Shown here: one piece after another, positions 15,169 to 24,245 of the stretch
Position numbering within the stretch: the first letter of the stretch is position 1
How the letters are laid out: each line of letters opens with the position of its first letter
Source of the DNA: JAVBSC01 sp031547305
GTDB taxonomy: Bacteria > Desulfobacterota > Desulfovibrionia > Desulfovibrionales > Desulfovibrionaceae
Assembly: GCA_031547305.1 (NCBI GenBank)
Contig: JAVBSC010000064.1
Coordinates: forward strand, 1-41,919
Length of the DNA: 41,919 bases
Direction: 5' to 3'
Notes under the pieces: model-generated
What the model was told of the DNA's origin: nothing
Database searches by the model: none
Seen by the model: the letters and a program-made list of their open reading frames with translations, nothing else
Program-made: the position numbers and the translations under genes

Positions 15169-17406
15169 CTACGCCACCTCCAGACGCAGGACCGATTCGC
15201 CCGGCGATGGCGGAAGAGCGGTAATGCGGCCGCCTTTGGCAAGCCTGCCGAACAGAAGCTCCCGGGAGAGCGGGTTTTCCAGGGCTTCCCGCAGCAGGCG
15301 TTGCAGATGGCGCGCGCCAAAAATCGGATCGTAGCCTTTGCCGGCCAGCCAGGCGGCGGCGTCCGGGGCAAGGGTGAGCGTAACTTTTTTTTGAGCCAGG
15401 CAGTTTTTGAGCTGGGCCACGTTATAATCCACAATGCGCTCCATAAGAGCCGGAGAAAGAGAGTTGAACGGAACAATGGCATCCAGGCGGTTCCGGAATT
15501 CCGGGCTGAAGGCCCGCTGTACGGCCTGCATGCCGCGCCAGGCGGCGTCGGTTTTCTTTTCCACAAATCCCACGGAAGAAGCGGCGGCCTCGCGCGAGCC
15601 CACATTGGAGGTCATGATCAGAATTGCGTTGCCAAAATCCGCCTTGCGCCCGCTGTTGTCCGTAAGGGTGGCATAATCCATGATCTGGAGCAGAATATTG
15701 AAGATATCCGGGTGGGCTTTTTCAATTTCATCCAACAGGATCAGGGAATAAGGCGTACGCCGGATGCCTTCCGTGAGTTGCCCGCCCTCATCGTACCCCA
15801 CATAGCCTGGCGGCGATCCGATCAGCCGGGAAACCGTGTGCGCTTCCATGTATTCGCTCATGTCGAAGCGTTGGAAATTGATGCCAAGAATCTGTGAAAT
15901 CTGGCGGGCCAATTCGGTTTTACCCACCCCGGTGGGGCCGCAGAACAAAAAGGAGCCAGTTGGGCGTTTTTCTCTGGCCAGGCCGGCGCGGGAGCGCAAA
16001 ATGGCCTGGCTTACAATCTCTATGGCCTGGTCCTGCCCGAAAATGCGCTGCTTAAGAGAGCTTTCCAGGTCCAGCAACCGCTCGCGCTCACTGCCGGAAA
16101 CGCTCTGTTCCGGTATGCCGGCCATGCGCGCCACCACTCTTTCCACGTCCCGCGCGGTCACCCTCTTGCCAGGTCGGAATCCGGGCCGCAGGCTGACCAG
16201 CGCGCCGGCCTCATCCATAACGTCAATGGCTTTGTCCGGAAGCTGCCTGTCCTGGATATACCTGGAGGAAAGCATTACCGTACCACGCAGGGCGGACGGC
16301 GCGTACTCCACTTGGTGGTGTTCCGCATAGCGCCCGGCCAAGCCGCGCAGGATCTTCAGGCACTGCTCCGGCGTGGGCTCGCGCACCTCAATGCATTGAA
16401 AACGCCGGGCCAGGGCGCGATCCTTTTCCACGCGATTCCTATATTCCTCGTGCGTGGTGGATCCGATACAGCGCAACCGCCCCTGGGTCAGGACCGGCTT
16501 CAGCAGGTTGGATGCGTCCATGCCGGATTCCGCGCCGCCGCCGGCGCCGACAACGGTATGTATTTCGTCAATGAACAAAATCGCGCCAGGGCGTTTTTCC
16601 AACGCGCGCAACACGGCCTTGAACCTGCCTTCAAAGTCTCCCCTGTAGCGCGTTCCGGCAAGCAACGCCCCAAGATCCAACGCGAATATGGAGACGTTCA
16701 GGAATTTTTCCGGCGCCTGCCCTTGGATTATACGCAGAGCCAGTCCCTCAGCCAAAGCTGTCTTGCCGGTACCGGGATCTCCCACGTACAGCGGATTGTT
16801 TTTCCTGCGCCGGGCCAGAATCTCCAAGGTCCTGTCCAATTCCTGGTCGCGCCCGATAAGCGGATCCAGCAATCCCTCCCTGGCCCGCTGGGTGAGATCC
16901 GTGGTGAACAGAGCCAGGGCTTTCCCGCCGGAAGGGCTTTCCTCAGCAGTTGGTTCATCCTCGGCATTGTCGCCGGCGGCGGCCAAAATCAGTTCGCGCA
17001 GGGCGCGATGAGACACGCCGTGTTTGCGCAAGCAGCGTGAAGCCAGGGTGGAATCCTCTTCCAGAATTGCCATAAGGAGATCCCCCACCCCCACCAGACG
17101 CCGGCCGCCGAAGCTGACCGTATGGTAGGCGCGGTTGAGCACGCGGTCAACGGCCCCCATCCTCCGCGCGTCCTTGCCGCGCGGAATCTCGGTCGCCGGC
17201 TCAATGCCAAAGCCCAGGTGGCTCTCCAGATCCGCGCGCATGCCGTCCGTCCGGCCTCCGCATCCGCTCAGGATTTCCCTTCCGGCCTTGTCGCCGCTGA
17301 TGGCGTACAAAAGATGCTCCACGCTCAAAAGCGGGTGCCTCCGGCGGTCCATCTCCTCCTCGGCGGCCCGCATGGCCTCCTGCGCCTGATTGCTCAGCTC
17401 GCTCAT
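15169..17406 (-). CDS. clpA: ClpA-type AAA+ unfoldase
   Basis: 745 aa. A Clp N domain (about 1-145) is followed by two AAA+ modules: Walker A GDPGTGKT (209-216) with LFIDEIHTVVGAG, and a second Walker A GPTGVGKT near 490 with LILLDEIEKAHPD. There is no ClpB-type middle domain. A VGF tripeptide sits where ClpA has its IGL/IGF ClpP-docking loop, between the SNVGSRE and SPEFRNRLD stretches, so pairing with ClpP is plausible. No clpS gene is beside it, and it ends an operon of DUF4037-, DUF4125- and TPR-encoding genes, so it may be a specialised paralogue. Its ATG overlaps the stop of the TPR gene by 4 nt. Confidence 0.88.
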   Translation of the reverse strand: MSELSNQAQEAMRAAEEEMDRRRHPLLSVEHLLYAISGDKAGREILSGCGGRTDGMRADLESHLGFGIEPATEIPRGKDARRMGAVDRVLNRAYHTVSFGGRRLVGVGDLLMAILEEDSTLASRCLRKHGVSHRALRELILAAAGDNAEDEPTAEESPSGGKALALFTTDLTQRAREGLLDPLIGRDQELDRTLEILARRRKNNPLYVGDPGTGKTALAEGLALRIIQGQAPEKFLNVSIFALDLGALLAGTRYRGDFEGRFKAVLRALEKRPGAILFIDEIHTVVGAGGGAESGMDASNLLKPVLTQGRLRCIGSTTHEEYRNRVEKDRALARRFQCIEVREPTPEQCLKILRGLAGRYAEHHQVEYAPSALRGTVMLSSRYIQDRQLPDKAIDVMDEAGALVSLRPGFRPGKRVTARDVERVVARMAGIPEQSVSGSERERLLDLESSLKQRIFGQDQAIEIVSQAILRSRAGLAREKRPTGSFLFCGPTGVGKTELARQISQILGINFQRFDMSEYMEAHTVSRLIGSPPGYVGYDEGGQLTEGIRRTPYSLILLDEIEKAHPDIFNILLQIMDYATLTDNSGRKADFGNAILIMTSNVGSREAAASSVGFVEKKTDAAWRGMQAVQRAFSPEFRNRLDAIVPFNSLSPALMERIVDYNVAQLKNCLAQKKVTLTLAPDAAAWLAGKGYDPIFGARHLQRLLREALENPLSRELLFGRLAKGGRITALPPSPGESVLRLEVA

Positions 17407-17981
17407 GGCTTGTCCGCGAGGGCTTTGCGGCAGAGGTCCAGGTTTAGCCTGTAGCCTTCCACTTTAAAAGCCTCTTTTGTTCCCACCCGCGCGTAGCAGG
17501 CCAGGCATTCATCCAGAATACGCTCCGCCTCCTGCCATTGGCCGTCCGCAGCCAAAGCCGTGCCAAGGTTGCCCAGGGAAAAAGCGGTTTCCTCATGCTC
17601 GCCCAGCAGTTTTTTACGCATGGCCAAGGCCTGGCGGTGCAGCGCGATGCCTTTGGCGGCCAGTCCCCGCTCCTCGTAAATACGTCCCAGATTGTTAAGA
17701 CAGGTGGAAATGCCGAACCATTCCGGCCCGTGGAGCTTTTGCCAGATGCGCATGGCCCGGCGGGTCAGGAATTCAGCGGCGTCCAGATCGTTAAGCCGAT
17801 ATTCGGCCTGGGAAAGCATGAAGCAGGCCTCGGCAATGAGCGGCGCGTCCTCCGGCAGGATCGCCTCCAGTTCTTCCAGAGCTCCACGGCTCAGATCGCG
17901 CCCGGCCGTAACTTCTCCCTTGTCCATCAGGGCCTGACCAAGGTAGAGCTTTTTTGTGATTTGCTCATTTATATCCGGCAT
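17403..17981 (-). CDS. tetratricopeptide repeat protein
   Basis: 192 aa starting MPDINEQITKKLYLGQAL, with AAGGAG before the ATG. It has three to four TPR units: the stretch around ACFMLSQAEYRLNDLDAAE, CLNNLGRIYEERGLAAKGIA and SLGNLGTALAADGQWQEAE. There is no signal peptide or membrane segment. The stop overlaps the clpA start as ATGA, indicating translational coupling; an adaptor or scaffold role for the unfoldase is a reasonable guess but unproven. It is a distant relative, by repeat type only, of the TPR protein downstream of the HesB-like cluster. Confidence 0.8.
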   Translation of the reverse strand: MPDINEQITKKLYLGQALMDKGEVTAGRDLSRGALEELEAILPEDAPLIAEACFMLSQAEYRLNDLDAAEFLTRRAMRIWQKLHGPEWFGISTCLNNLGRIYEERGLAAKGIALHRQALAMRKKLLGEHEETAFSLGNLGTALAADGQWQEAERILDECLACYARVGTKEAFKVEGYRLNLDLCRKALADKP

Positions 17982-17999
17982 GGCGGCTCCTTATCGGAA

Positions 18000-18605
18000 T
18001 TACTGACTCGCTTCCGCCTGCTCCAACGTGGCAAAACCGTACTGGCGCACCTGGTTCAACAGATCCCGCTCCGCGCCGTTCACGCCCTCGGTCTTGCGGC
18101 CCAAAGTGAATTCGCGCAATAGGGCGATGGTGCGGGGAGAGCAGGTTTTCAACTCGCCGCGCAGGTATGTCTCAAAAGACGTCTCGAACGAGGAATCCTC
18201 GCTGCTGCGAATCGCCCGGCCGCGACTGGACAACTTGGGGTATCTGTCGCATATGGCGAGCTTCCAGTCCACGTTTACGGAGACTATTTCCTCAATGCTT
18301 TCCAGAGTCGCGCTGTCAATTGCCGGAAGCTGCCCGACGAGTTCGGCGAACTCCGCCGGGAAAGTGGATTCCATCATCCATGCGTATTTTTCCGTCATCA
18401 GGTTGCGCCCGTCACGCCTGGCCGCCGCAAGATCTTCGTAATAGCTGGCCAGAAGTTCTTCCGGCCAGTCGCATTCCTGGCTGTAGCGCACGATCCGGAA
18501 AGTTTTGCCGTCCAGTTGGCAGGAGGCGCGTCGGCCGAAGTTCCGCACAGAGGAAAACATCTCCCATTCCAGTTGAAGCACTTTCTCCATAAGCTCCTTA
18601 TTCAT
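18000..18605 (-). CDS. DUF4125-like protein
   Basis: 201 aa starting MNKELMEKVLQLEWEMF, with GGAGG 6 nt before the ATG. The pattern of a WEMF segment, RASCQLDGKTFRIVRYSQ, then WPEELLASYYEDL, GRNLMTEKYAWMMEST and a following LPAID matches what I recall of DUF4125. No biochemical function is known to me. It is soluble, with conserved Trp, Arg and Glu residues that could form an active or ligand site. It lies 24 nt after the DUF4037-like gene. The two families are often neighbours or fused, which supports both calls. Confidence 0.65.
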   Translation of the reverse strand: MNKELMEKVLQLEWEMFSSVRNFGRRASCQLDGKTFRIVRYSQECDWPEELLASYYEDLAAARRDGRNLMTEKYAWMMESTFPAEFAELVGQLPAIDSATLESIEEIVSVNVDWKLAICDRYPKLSSRGRAIRSSEDSSFETSFETYLRGELKTCSPRTIALLREFTLGRKTEGVNGAERDLLNQVRQYGFATLEQAEASQ

Positions 18606-18629
18606 GTCAGTCCTCCGGCTGAAAAAGCG

Positions 18630-19553
18630 CTACCCTGCAAAAACATGCGCGGCGCGCAACGCATCGTCCCGAATGCCGCCCTGTACGGCCATGGCCTGGC
18701 TGAGCAAAAAATCGTCCATGGAGTCTGAAAGGCCCTGACGGCGCAATTCTTCCGCAATGCGGCGGCTTATTTCCTCAACAAGTTCCAGCTTGCGGCCGTG
18801 CCCGGCGGCAACAAGCCCGTCCAGCAGGTCCGCCAGCCCGGCGCCCAGGCGCGGCAGGCCGCGCAAGGCCCGGTGCGCCCATTTATAAAAAGGCGCGTAG
18901 CGGCGGTTAAGCAGAAACGCCGCGGAAATGCCCTCACTAATGAACATTGACTCGGCCAGACGCGCCGCGACCAATTCGCCCCTTTTGAAGCAGCGGTCCA
19001 GGTTGTACTGGCCGGTCTGGGCCATCATGGCCAGGCGGGCCGCCAGTTTTTTGCGCCGCACATCCTCCGGATAAAATTCCAGCAGCCGGTTACGGATTTT
19101 TGTAAACTCTCCCAAGGGATCCATGAAGACCATCCCGTTTGTGGCCGCCGCCAGACGGTCATCCGAAGTGCGCAGCCATTCGGCCAGGGTCCGGGGTCCC
19201 TCGTCAAAACCGAGATGGCGGAAGTAGAAAGCGCCGATTTTCATGGCTCCGCTACGGCCGGCGGCCATTGGGCTTTCCTCGCGGATGGGCATATGGCTGA
19301 TGCCCTTGGCCAGGCTGTTCAAGGCGCTTTGCAACTCCGCCCCGTGGGTCTCGAAGTCCTTTTCGGCCAGCCAGAGGCAGATCGCCGCGCCCCAGTCGTG
19401 GTCACGGGAAAGCTCATCGTCAAAGCCGAAGCATTCAGAGCCCTCGCCCGCCAGACCGGCCGCGACGCGGCCGGCCAGTACGGGGAAACGTTCGCGCAAC
19501 AAGGGCGCGCAGTGCTCTTCATGGTAAAGCCGTGAAAGTTCCAGACCGTTCAT
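18630..19553 (-). CDS. DUF4037-like nucleotidyltransferase-fold protein
   Basis: 307 aa starting MNGLELSRLYHEEH, with AAGG 7 nt upstream. The segment GEGSECFGFDDELSRDHDWG is the signature that I associate with DUF4037, whose acidic residues resemble those of a nucleotidyltransferase fold (G-S followed by D-x-D). Later segments (GAFYFRHLGFDEGPRTLAEWLRTSDD cut by a Pro-rich turn, and a helical C-terminus) fit that family. The substrate is unknown. It is the first gene of a four-gene run ending in clpA. A terminator separates it from the MFS gene upstream, so it needs readthrough or a promoter that I could not identify. Confidence 0.65.
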   Translation of the reverse strand: MNGLELSRLYHEEHCAPLLRERFPVLAGRVAAGLAGEGSECFGFDDELSRDHDWGAAICLWLAEKDFETHGAELQSALNSLAKGISHMPIREESPMAAGRSGAMKIGAFYFRHLGFDEGPRTLAEWLRTSDDRLAAATNGMVFMDPLGEFTKIRNRLLEFYPEDVRRKKLAARLAMMAQTGQYNLDRCFKRGELVAARLAESMFISEGISAAFLLNRRYAPFYKWAHRALRGLPRLGAGLADLLDGLVAAGHGRKLELVEEISRRIAEELRRQGLSDSMDDFLLSQAMAVQGGIRDDALRAAHVFAG

Positions 19554-19578
19554 AGCATGGCCTTGCAAAGTGTTTGCG

Positions 19579-19618
19579 AAAAAATGGTCTCCTTGGGAAA
19601 CAGTTTCTCAAGGAGACC
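19579..19618 (-). terminator. rho-independent terminator after the MFS gene
   Basis: A 16-bp stem (GGTCTCCTTGGGAAAC with GTTTCTCAAGGAGACC, one G-T pair) and a one-base nominal loop are followed on the minus strand by six T at 19584-19579. It is the strongest terminator in the window. Confidence 0.88.
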
Positions 19619-19637
19619 AATCTGTCAACCAGGGCCG

Positions 19638-20915
19638 TTAAGCTTCCCGAGCGCGAACGGTTCCGCCGCCTGCGGGCGCGGCCGGAGCGCTTCTTTCGCT
19701 TATAAGCTTCTTAAGGCCCTGCAGCGCCGGGATCATCACCACCACAGCCACGACCGTAAGCACGATGAACACCGTGCTCCAGGATGTCTTGGCGGCGAGC
19801 CAGGCGGTCAGAGGGGTCAGGAAAACCACGGGGCTGTTGCCCACAAAGGTGAGCAGGCTGGCGGCCTTGCCGGACAGTTCGGGATCCGGCGGGTAGACCA
19901 GGCCCAGAAGAGACCAGTACACCGCGATGCCCGCATAGTTGAAGCCGACCAGAACCAGAGTCATAATCAACGGGCCCATGGTGGTCTTGCCCAGGAAGGC
20001 GGGAATAAGCATGCCCACAAAGGCTACCAGCATAAACCACATGATGCAACCCAGGCGTGCGCGTATGGGATCGCCATTCTTGCGCATCATGCCGTCGGAA
20101 ACCACGCCGCCGATGACGGCGATAAAGCCCACCAGGCTGACCCACAGATTGACAGTGGTAATCTGTTCAGCGCCGAATTCCAGCACTTTGGCGGCATACT
20201 GCGGCCATACGACCGGGGCGGCCCAGTACGGGGTGCACATGGGCACAAAGAGCAGAAGCAGGAACCATGTGGCCTTATAAGAGAACACGCCTTTCTTTTC
20301 CACAGCCGGGGCAGCCGCCGCGCCGGCGGCCGCGGGGCCCGCCGCCCTGCTGCGCAGGCACATGGCGCTTAGAACAAGGACGCCGATGGCGAAAGCGCCG
20401 AAAAAGAGCATGGTAAGCTGAAGTCCGTTTCCGATCAGGGCGTTAGCCATAAAATCACCGAAAAACGCGCCGCAGTTTATGCCCCCCAGGAAAAGACCGG
20501 AAGCAAGAGCGCTTTCCCTGGCCGGGAACCAGCCGCTGCCGGCCACAAAAGCGAACAGGCAGGGAATGCACACGCTGCACAGGCCCTGAATGACGCGCAG
20601 AGCAAGAATCACTTCATAAGAAGTGACAAAAGGCATAATGAACTGCGGAACGGCGGCAAACAACAGGCCGCACAGCAGAGCCTTTTTAGTGCCCAACTTG
20701 CCGATGATGAAGCTGGCCAGCCCAAAACCAAACCACAAGCCCCATGTAAGGATGTTGCCGGCGGTGCCGGCCTGTTCCGGGGACAGACCGGCATTTTGAA
20801 TGATGTGAGGCGCTACCACCCCGAAGGATGACAGACCGGCCATCATGGGCATACTCGCAATAGACGCGACAAGCAGGATTATCCAACGGTACGGCGACGG
20901 TGTTTCTACAGTCAT
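19638..20915 (-). CDS. major facilitator superfamily transporter
   Basis: 425 aa with about 12 hydrophobic helices and a cytoplasmic loop rich in Ala and Pro around residues 190-212, the usual midpoint of MFS proteins. The start at MTVETPSPYRWIILL is preceded by GGAGAAG. The substrate is not readable from the sequence; an organic anion or sulfonate precursor would suit the neighbourhood. It is divergent from GRE2 and shares the 869-bp regulatory region with it. A sigma-54-like promoter about 260 bp upstream and a terminator behind suggest a single-gene transcript within the GRE regulon. Confidence 0.85.
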   Translation of the reverse strand: MTVETPSPYRWIILLVASIASMPMMAGLSSFGVVAPHIIQNAGLSPEQAGTAGNILTWGLWFGFGLASFIIGKLGTKKALLCGLLFAAVPQFIMPFVTSYEVILALRVIQGLCSVCIPCLFAFVAGSGWFPARESALASGLFLGGINCGAFFGDFMANALIGNGLQLTMLFFGAFAIGVLVLSAMCLRSRAAGPAAAGAAAAPAVEKKGVFSYKATWFLLLLFVPMCTPYWAAPVVWPQYAAKVLEFGAEQITTVNLWVSLVGFIAVIGGVVSDGMMRKNGDPIRARLGCIMWFMLVAFVGMLIPAFLGKTTMGPLIMTLVLVGFNYAGIAVYWSLLGLVYPPDPELSGKAASLLTFVGNSPVVFLTPLTAWLAAKTSWSTVFIVLTVVAVVVMIPALQGLKKLISERSAPAAPAGGGTVRAREA

Positions 20916-21188
20916 GGTTCTTCTCCAGTCTTTGTTATGTTCGCCAGAAAATTTAGAACATTACCCAGAGCCTTCCGTCTTATCACTTCAGCAACATAGC
21001 AGCGGGCACGATTTTGTCAGAAATAACGGACGTTCAGCAGCTATTCATCTGACGCCTTCGGCGGACCGCGCCCGGGAGTCCCTTTCCCATGCGCTACGGG
21101 CCAAACCGTTCATCTGGCGATGCAAAAATATCCACTTGTTTTAGACGTGCAACCTTGTGAAAAATTGCGACCGCGCTTGGAATATTCA

Positions 21189-21204
21189 AGCAAAGTATGT
21201 TCCA
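21189..21204 (-). promoter_or_regulatory. sigma-54-like promoter of the MFS gene
   Basis: The minus strand reads TGGAACA-TACT-TTGCT, with GG and GC at the correct 12-bp offset and a full TTGCT -12 element. The -24 element differs from TGGCAC at one base. The predicted start is near 21178, with a leader of about 260 nt. Confidence 0.6.
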
Positions 21205-21358
21205 AAATATTACTTGCAGGACAATTCGGCAATTTTATTGATCTTTATTATTAGCCAAGCCGTTTTCCTGCTGACGGGCGTTTTTTGAAAACACCTAAAA
21301 ACTCCTTCCGGATGATTTTATATGCGGCGGAACCATCATGTGTATCGTCTGATATACG

Positions 21359-21370
21359 GTACAAATTGTA
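21359..21370. promoter_or_regulatory. TACAA-A-TTGTA palindrome
   Basis: A perfect 11-bp palindrome (21360-21370) preceded by G. It lies about 155 bp upstream of the MFS sigma-54-like promoter and about 270 bp upstream of the GRE2 promoter, so it could serve either gene. It matches the GTACAA arms found upstream of GRE1. Confidence 0.6.
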
Positions 21371-21488
21371 AGCATAAGGGTACATTTTGCCCGAAAAGAA
21401 CAACGGCGCTGCAATGGCTATTACGAGTTTTATGTTTAAAATCAAGCGGCATATCGAATACCATAATAAACTATGCGTATTGATATAG

Positions 21489-21527
21489 GTACAATTTGTA
21501 TTAAATAGGCATTATATACAAATGTAT
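21489..21527. promoter_or_regulatory. pair of TACAA-type palindromes upstream of GRE2
   Basis: GTACAATTTGTA (21489-21500, core TACAA-T-TTGTA) and ATACA-AA-TGTAT (21516-21527) lie 110-150 bp upstream of the GRE2 sigma-54 promoter, a normal distance for an enhancer-type activator site. The remainder of 20916-21784 is AT-rich and shows no gene. Confidence 0.62.
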
Positions 21528-21635
21528 TCCGAATTAAGATTGCCGACAATGTCCCGGTGGACCGCCATTGCCAGGCGGCGGTTTAGCCTGATTACGTCAA
21601 ATACATAACATACTGAATATACATAAAGTGTTTTT

Positions 21636-21651
21636 TGGCACAATATCTGCA
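21636..21651 (+). promoter_or_regulatory. sigma-54 promoter of GRE2
   Basis: The sequence reads TGGCACA-ATAT-CTGCA, with GG at 21637-21638 and GC at 21649-21650. Only one base of each element departs from consensus. The predicted start is near 21662, so the leader carries the tandem repeat described next. Confidence 0.88.
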
Positions 21652-21680
21652 ACAAAACAATCAGGACGTTCACAGTATCA

Positions 21681-21784
21681 TTGGATTCCTTCTCAGCTGT
21701 GCATGAACAATTTTTATGAAATGAGCAGGTGCTTGGATTTCTTCTTTCGCTGTGCGTAAACAATTTTATGAAAGGAGCAGATGC
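21681..21784 (+). repeat. imperfect 52-bp tandem duplication in the GRE2 leader
   Basis: Copies 21681-21732 and 21733-21784 abut exactly. Both contain TTGGATT, CTTCT, GCTGTGC, AACAA, TTTTATGAAA, GAGCAG and TGC in order, with scattered substitutions and two compensating single-base indels. The second copy supplies the GRE2 ribosome site (AAAGGAGCAG) directly before the ATG. The first has AAATGAGCAG in its place, a weakened copy with no start codon at the matching position. Confidence 0.85.
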
Positions 21785-24232
21785 ATGGAAAAGGGAAAAA
21801 TCAAAAATGAACGTGTTCAAAGACGTCTTGACCGCTGGTTCGACACGCCCTGGCGCATTAATATTGAACGCACCAAAGCCTATACTGAAGGATTCGCCAA
21901 TGCTGAAGGCGATCATATGGTTATCCGCCGGGCCAAAGCATTTGCGAATTGCTGCTATAAAATGCCGGTAATCATCCGCCCGGAAGACTATCTGGTAGGC
22001 TATCGTGATTGCGACGTGAAAAGCGCCGGCGTGTTCCCGGACTGGTACGGGCCTGAATTTCTGGATGACATTGAAGCCTGCAAGGCTCGCGAATATGAAC
22101 ACTTTGACCTGGATCCAAAAGACGAAAAAAGCCTTGTGGAAGATATCTTCCCATATTGGAAGGGCGATGGCGACTGGTCCCGCACCATGATCCGCCAGAT
22201 TGTCAACAGCATGCCGGATAAATTGAAAAATACCAACTTCGCCGACGCCACCTGCTTCCCCCCAATGCCGGCCAACATATGCGGCCATGACCACCGCCGC
22301 GACACCGACGTGGGCCACTACGACTTCCCTTGGCGCCGCTACCTGTACCTGGGCGCTGAAGGCGTAAAAAAAGAAGCGGAGCGGAAGCTGGCCAACATTG
22401 ACCCCTGCGATCTCAAGCAGGTCAAGGGCATGCCGTTCTGGAAGGCCACCATCATCGCCATGGACGCCGCTATCGCTTACGGCAACCGCTTTGCCGCGGA
22501 AGCGGAGCGCCAGGCAAAAACCTGCACGGATCCTGTCCGCAAAAAGGAACTGTTGGAAATAGCCGACACTTGCCGCCAGGTTCCCGCAAAGCCTTGCCGC
22601 AACATGCATGATGCCTTGCAAGCCTATGTGTTCTTCAAAACCCTGAGCCGCATGGAAAGCATTGACCACGCCAACGGCCCCGGCCTTGTGGACCGCTGGC
22701 TGTGGCCCTTCTATGAAAAAGACATCCGCGAAGGGCGCATCACCAAAGACGACGCCATGGCTCTGCTGGAAGAGTTCTCCATCTGGTTCGCCGAATCAGC
22801 CCACTACTACACCACTAACGTGTTGTCCTGGTATTCCGGGGCGGGCTCATTCCACAACCTGACCGTAGGCGGCATAGGCCCCAACGGTTTTGACATGACC
22901 AACGACCTGACCTACATGATCCTGGACGCTTACATCCACACCAACCTGTTCCAGCCATCCCTGTCCGTGCGTGTGCACAGCCAGTCCCCACAGGCCTTAT
23001 TGGAAAAGGTCGGCGAAGTGGTGGCCCTGGGCGGAGGCCAGCCTTCCATCTGCAACGACGACGTGATCATCCCCGGTCTGCTGGCCCTGCCGCGCGGCGA
23101 CAACGACCCGGATCTGACCTATGAAGTGGTTAGAAACTACTTCCCCTGCGGCTGCGTGGAGCACACCACCCCTTATCACTACGGCGCGCCCATGCACAGC
23201 TACATCAACTACGGCGCCCTGATCGAACTGACCCTGAACAAAGGCGTCAGCCACCTATACAAGCGCAAGATGATCGCCTCAGACATTCCGGACGCCCGTA
23301 ACTTTAAAAGTATGGACGAAGTGGTCAACGCCCTGGAAACGGTCTTCAAAGACATCATGGACGTGGACGAAGGCCTGGTCATGACCCAGGAAGCCACTGA
23401 AGCCGAGTTCTTCCCCACCGTCTGGCAGAGCGCCTTCATAGAGGACTGCGTCGAGCGCGGCCTGGCCAAGGAACACGGCGGCGCCCGCTACAACTTCGGC
23501 GGCCCAGGCACCTGCGTGGGCTATGCCGATGCCGGAGACTCTCTGGCGGCCATTGAAAAGGTCATATTCATTGACAAAAAGTACACGATGAAACAACTCT
23601 GCGAGGCTCTTGACGCCAACTTCGAAGGATATGAGGATCTGCGCAAAGCCTTGTGCGACGCGCCAAAGTTTGGCAGTGACAATGACTTTGCCGACAAATG
23701 GTGCAACTACGTCCACGATCTGTACAGCAACTCCGTAGTCCAGCGCAAAAACGCCCGGGGCGGACGTCTGCAGCCTGGCGGCGTGTCAATGTCCGTGTTC
23801 GTTCCGCACGGCGCGGTCTGCGGCGCGCTGCCCTCCGGCCGTAAAGCCGGAGAGGCCCTGGCCAACGGCGTCGGCGCCACCATCGGCGCGGAGTCCAACG
23901 GTCTTGTCGGCGCATTCAACTCCATGGGCAAGATCAACTTCTCCGGCGACTACGAAACAATCTGGAACGTCCGCATTGAAGGCGGCTCCTGCGACACTCC
24001 GGCCGGCCGCAAGGACTTCTCCGGCCTGGTCCGTACCTTTGTAGACAAGAAGATCGCCCAGATGCAGGTGAACTGCTTGTCCACCGATGTAATGCGCAAA
24101 GCCCAGAAGAATCCGGAAAAGTATCACGATCTGATCGTGCGCGTGGTCGGCTACAGCGCCAACTTCGTCACCCTGCCCCCGACCGTGCAGGATCTTGTGC
24201 TTCAGCGCGAAGAACACCCGCTTGAAGTGTAA
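21785..24232 (+). CDS. glycyl radical enzyme GRE2, C-x-E lyase/dehydratase class
   Basis: 815 aa starting MEKGKIKNERVQRRL, with AGGAG 7 nt upstream; an upstream in-frame ATG has no good ribosome site. The active site is FPCGCVEHTTPYHYG with Cys457 and Glu459, the C-x-E signature of eliminating GREs. The glycyl radical is Gly789 in IVRVVGYSANF. The class includes glycerol, propanediol, choline and hydroxyproline enzymes and the sulfonate C-S lyases for isethionate and dihydroxypropanesulfonate. No microcompartment genes are nearby, and the TRAP transporter plus likely Desulfovibrio/Bilophila origin make a sulfonate lyase an attractive but unproven guess. It is followed by its activase and a HesB-like selenoprotein gene. 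Confidence 0.92.
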   Translation: MEKGKIKNERVQRRLDRWFDTPWRINIERTKAYTEGFANAEGDHMVIRRAKAFANCCYKMPVIIRPEDYLVGYRDCDVKSAGVFPDWYGPEFLDDIEACKAREYEHFDLDPKDEKSLVEDIFPYWKGDGDWSRTMIRQIVNSMPDKLKNTNFADATCFPPMPANICGHDHRRDTDVGHYDFPWRRYLYLGAEGVKKEAERKLANIDPCDLKQVKGMPFWKATIIAMDAAIAYGNRFAAEAERQAKTCTDPVRKKELLEIADTCRQVPAKPCRNMHDALQAYVFFKTLSRMESIDHANGPGLVDRWLWPFYEKDIREGRITKDDAMALLEEFSIWFAESAHYYTTNVLSWYSGAGSFHNLTVGGIGPNGFDMTNDLTYMILDAYIHTNLFQPSLSVRVHSQSPQALLEKVGEVVALGGGQPSICNDDVIIPGLLALPRGDNDPDLTYEVVRNYFPCGCVEHTTPYHYGAPMHSYINYGALIELTLNKGVSHLYKRKMIASDIPDARNFKSMDEVVNALETVFKDIMDVDEGLVMTQEATEAEFFPTVWQSAFIEDCVERGLAKEHGGARYNFGGPGTCVGYADAGDSLAAIEKVIFIDKKYTMKQLCEALDANFEGYEDLRKALCDAPKFGSDNDFADKWCNYVHDLYSNSVVQRKNARGGRLQPGGVSMSVFVPHGAVCGALPSGRKAGEALANGVGATIGAESNGLVGAFNSMGKINFSGDYETIWNVRIEGGSCDTPAGRKDFSGLVRTFVDKKIAQMQVNCLSTDVMRKAQKNPEKYHDLIVRVVGYSANFVTLPPTVQDLVLQREEHPLEV

Positions 24233-24245
24233 CCGGTAAACCCCC

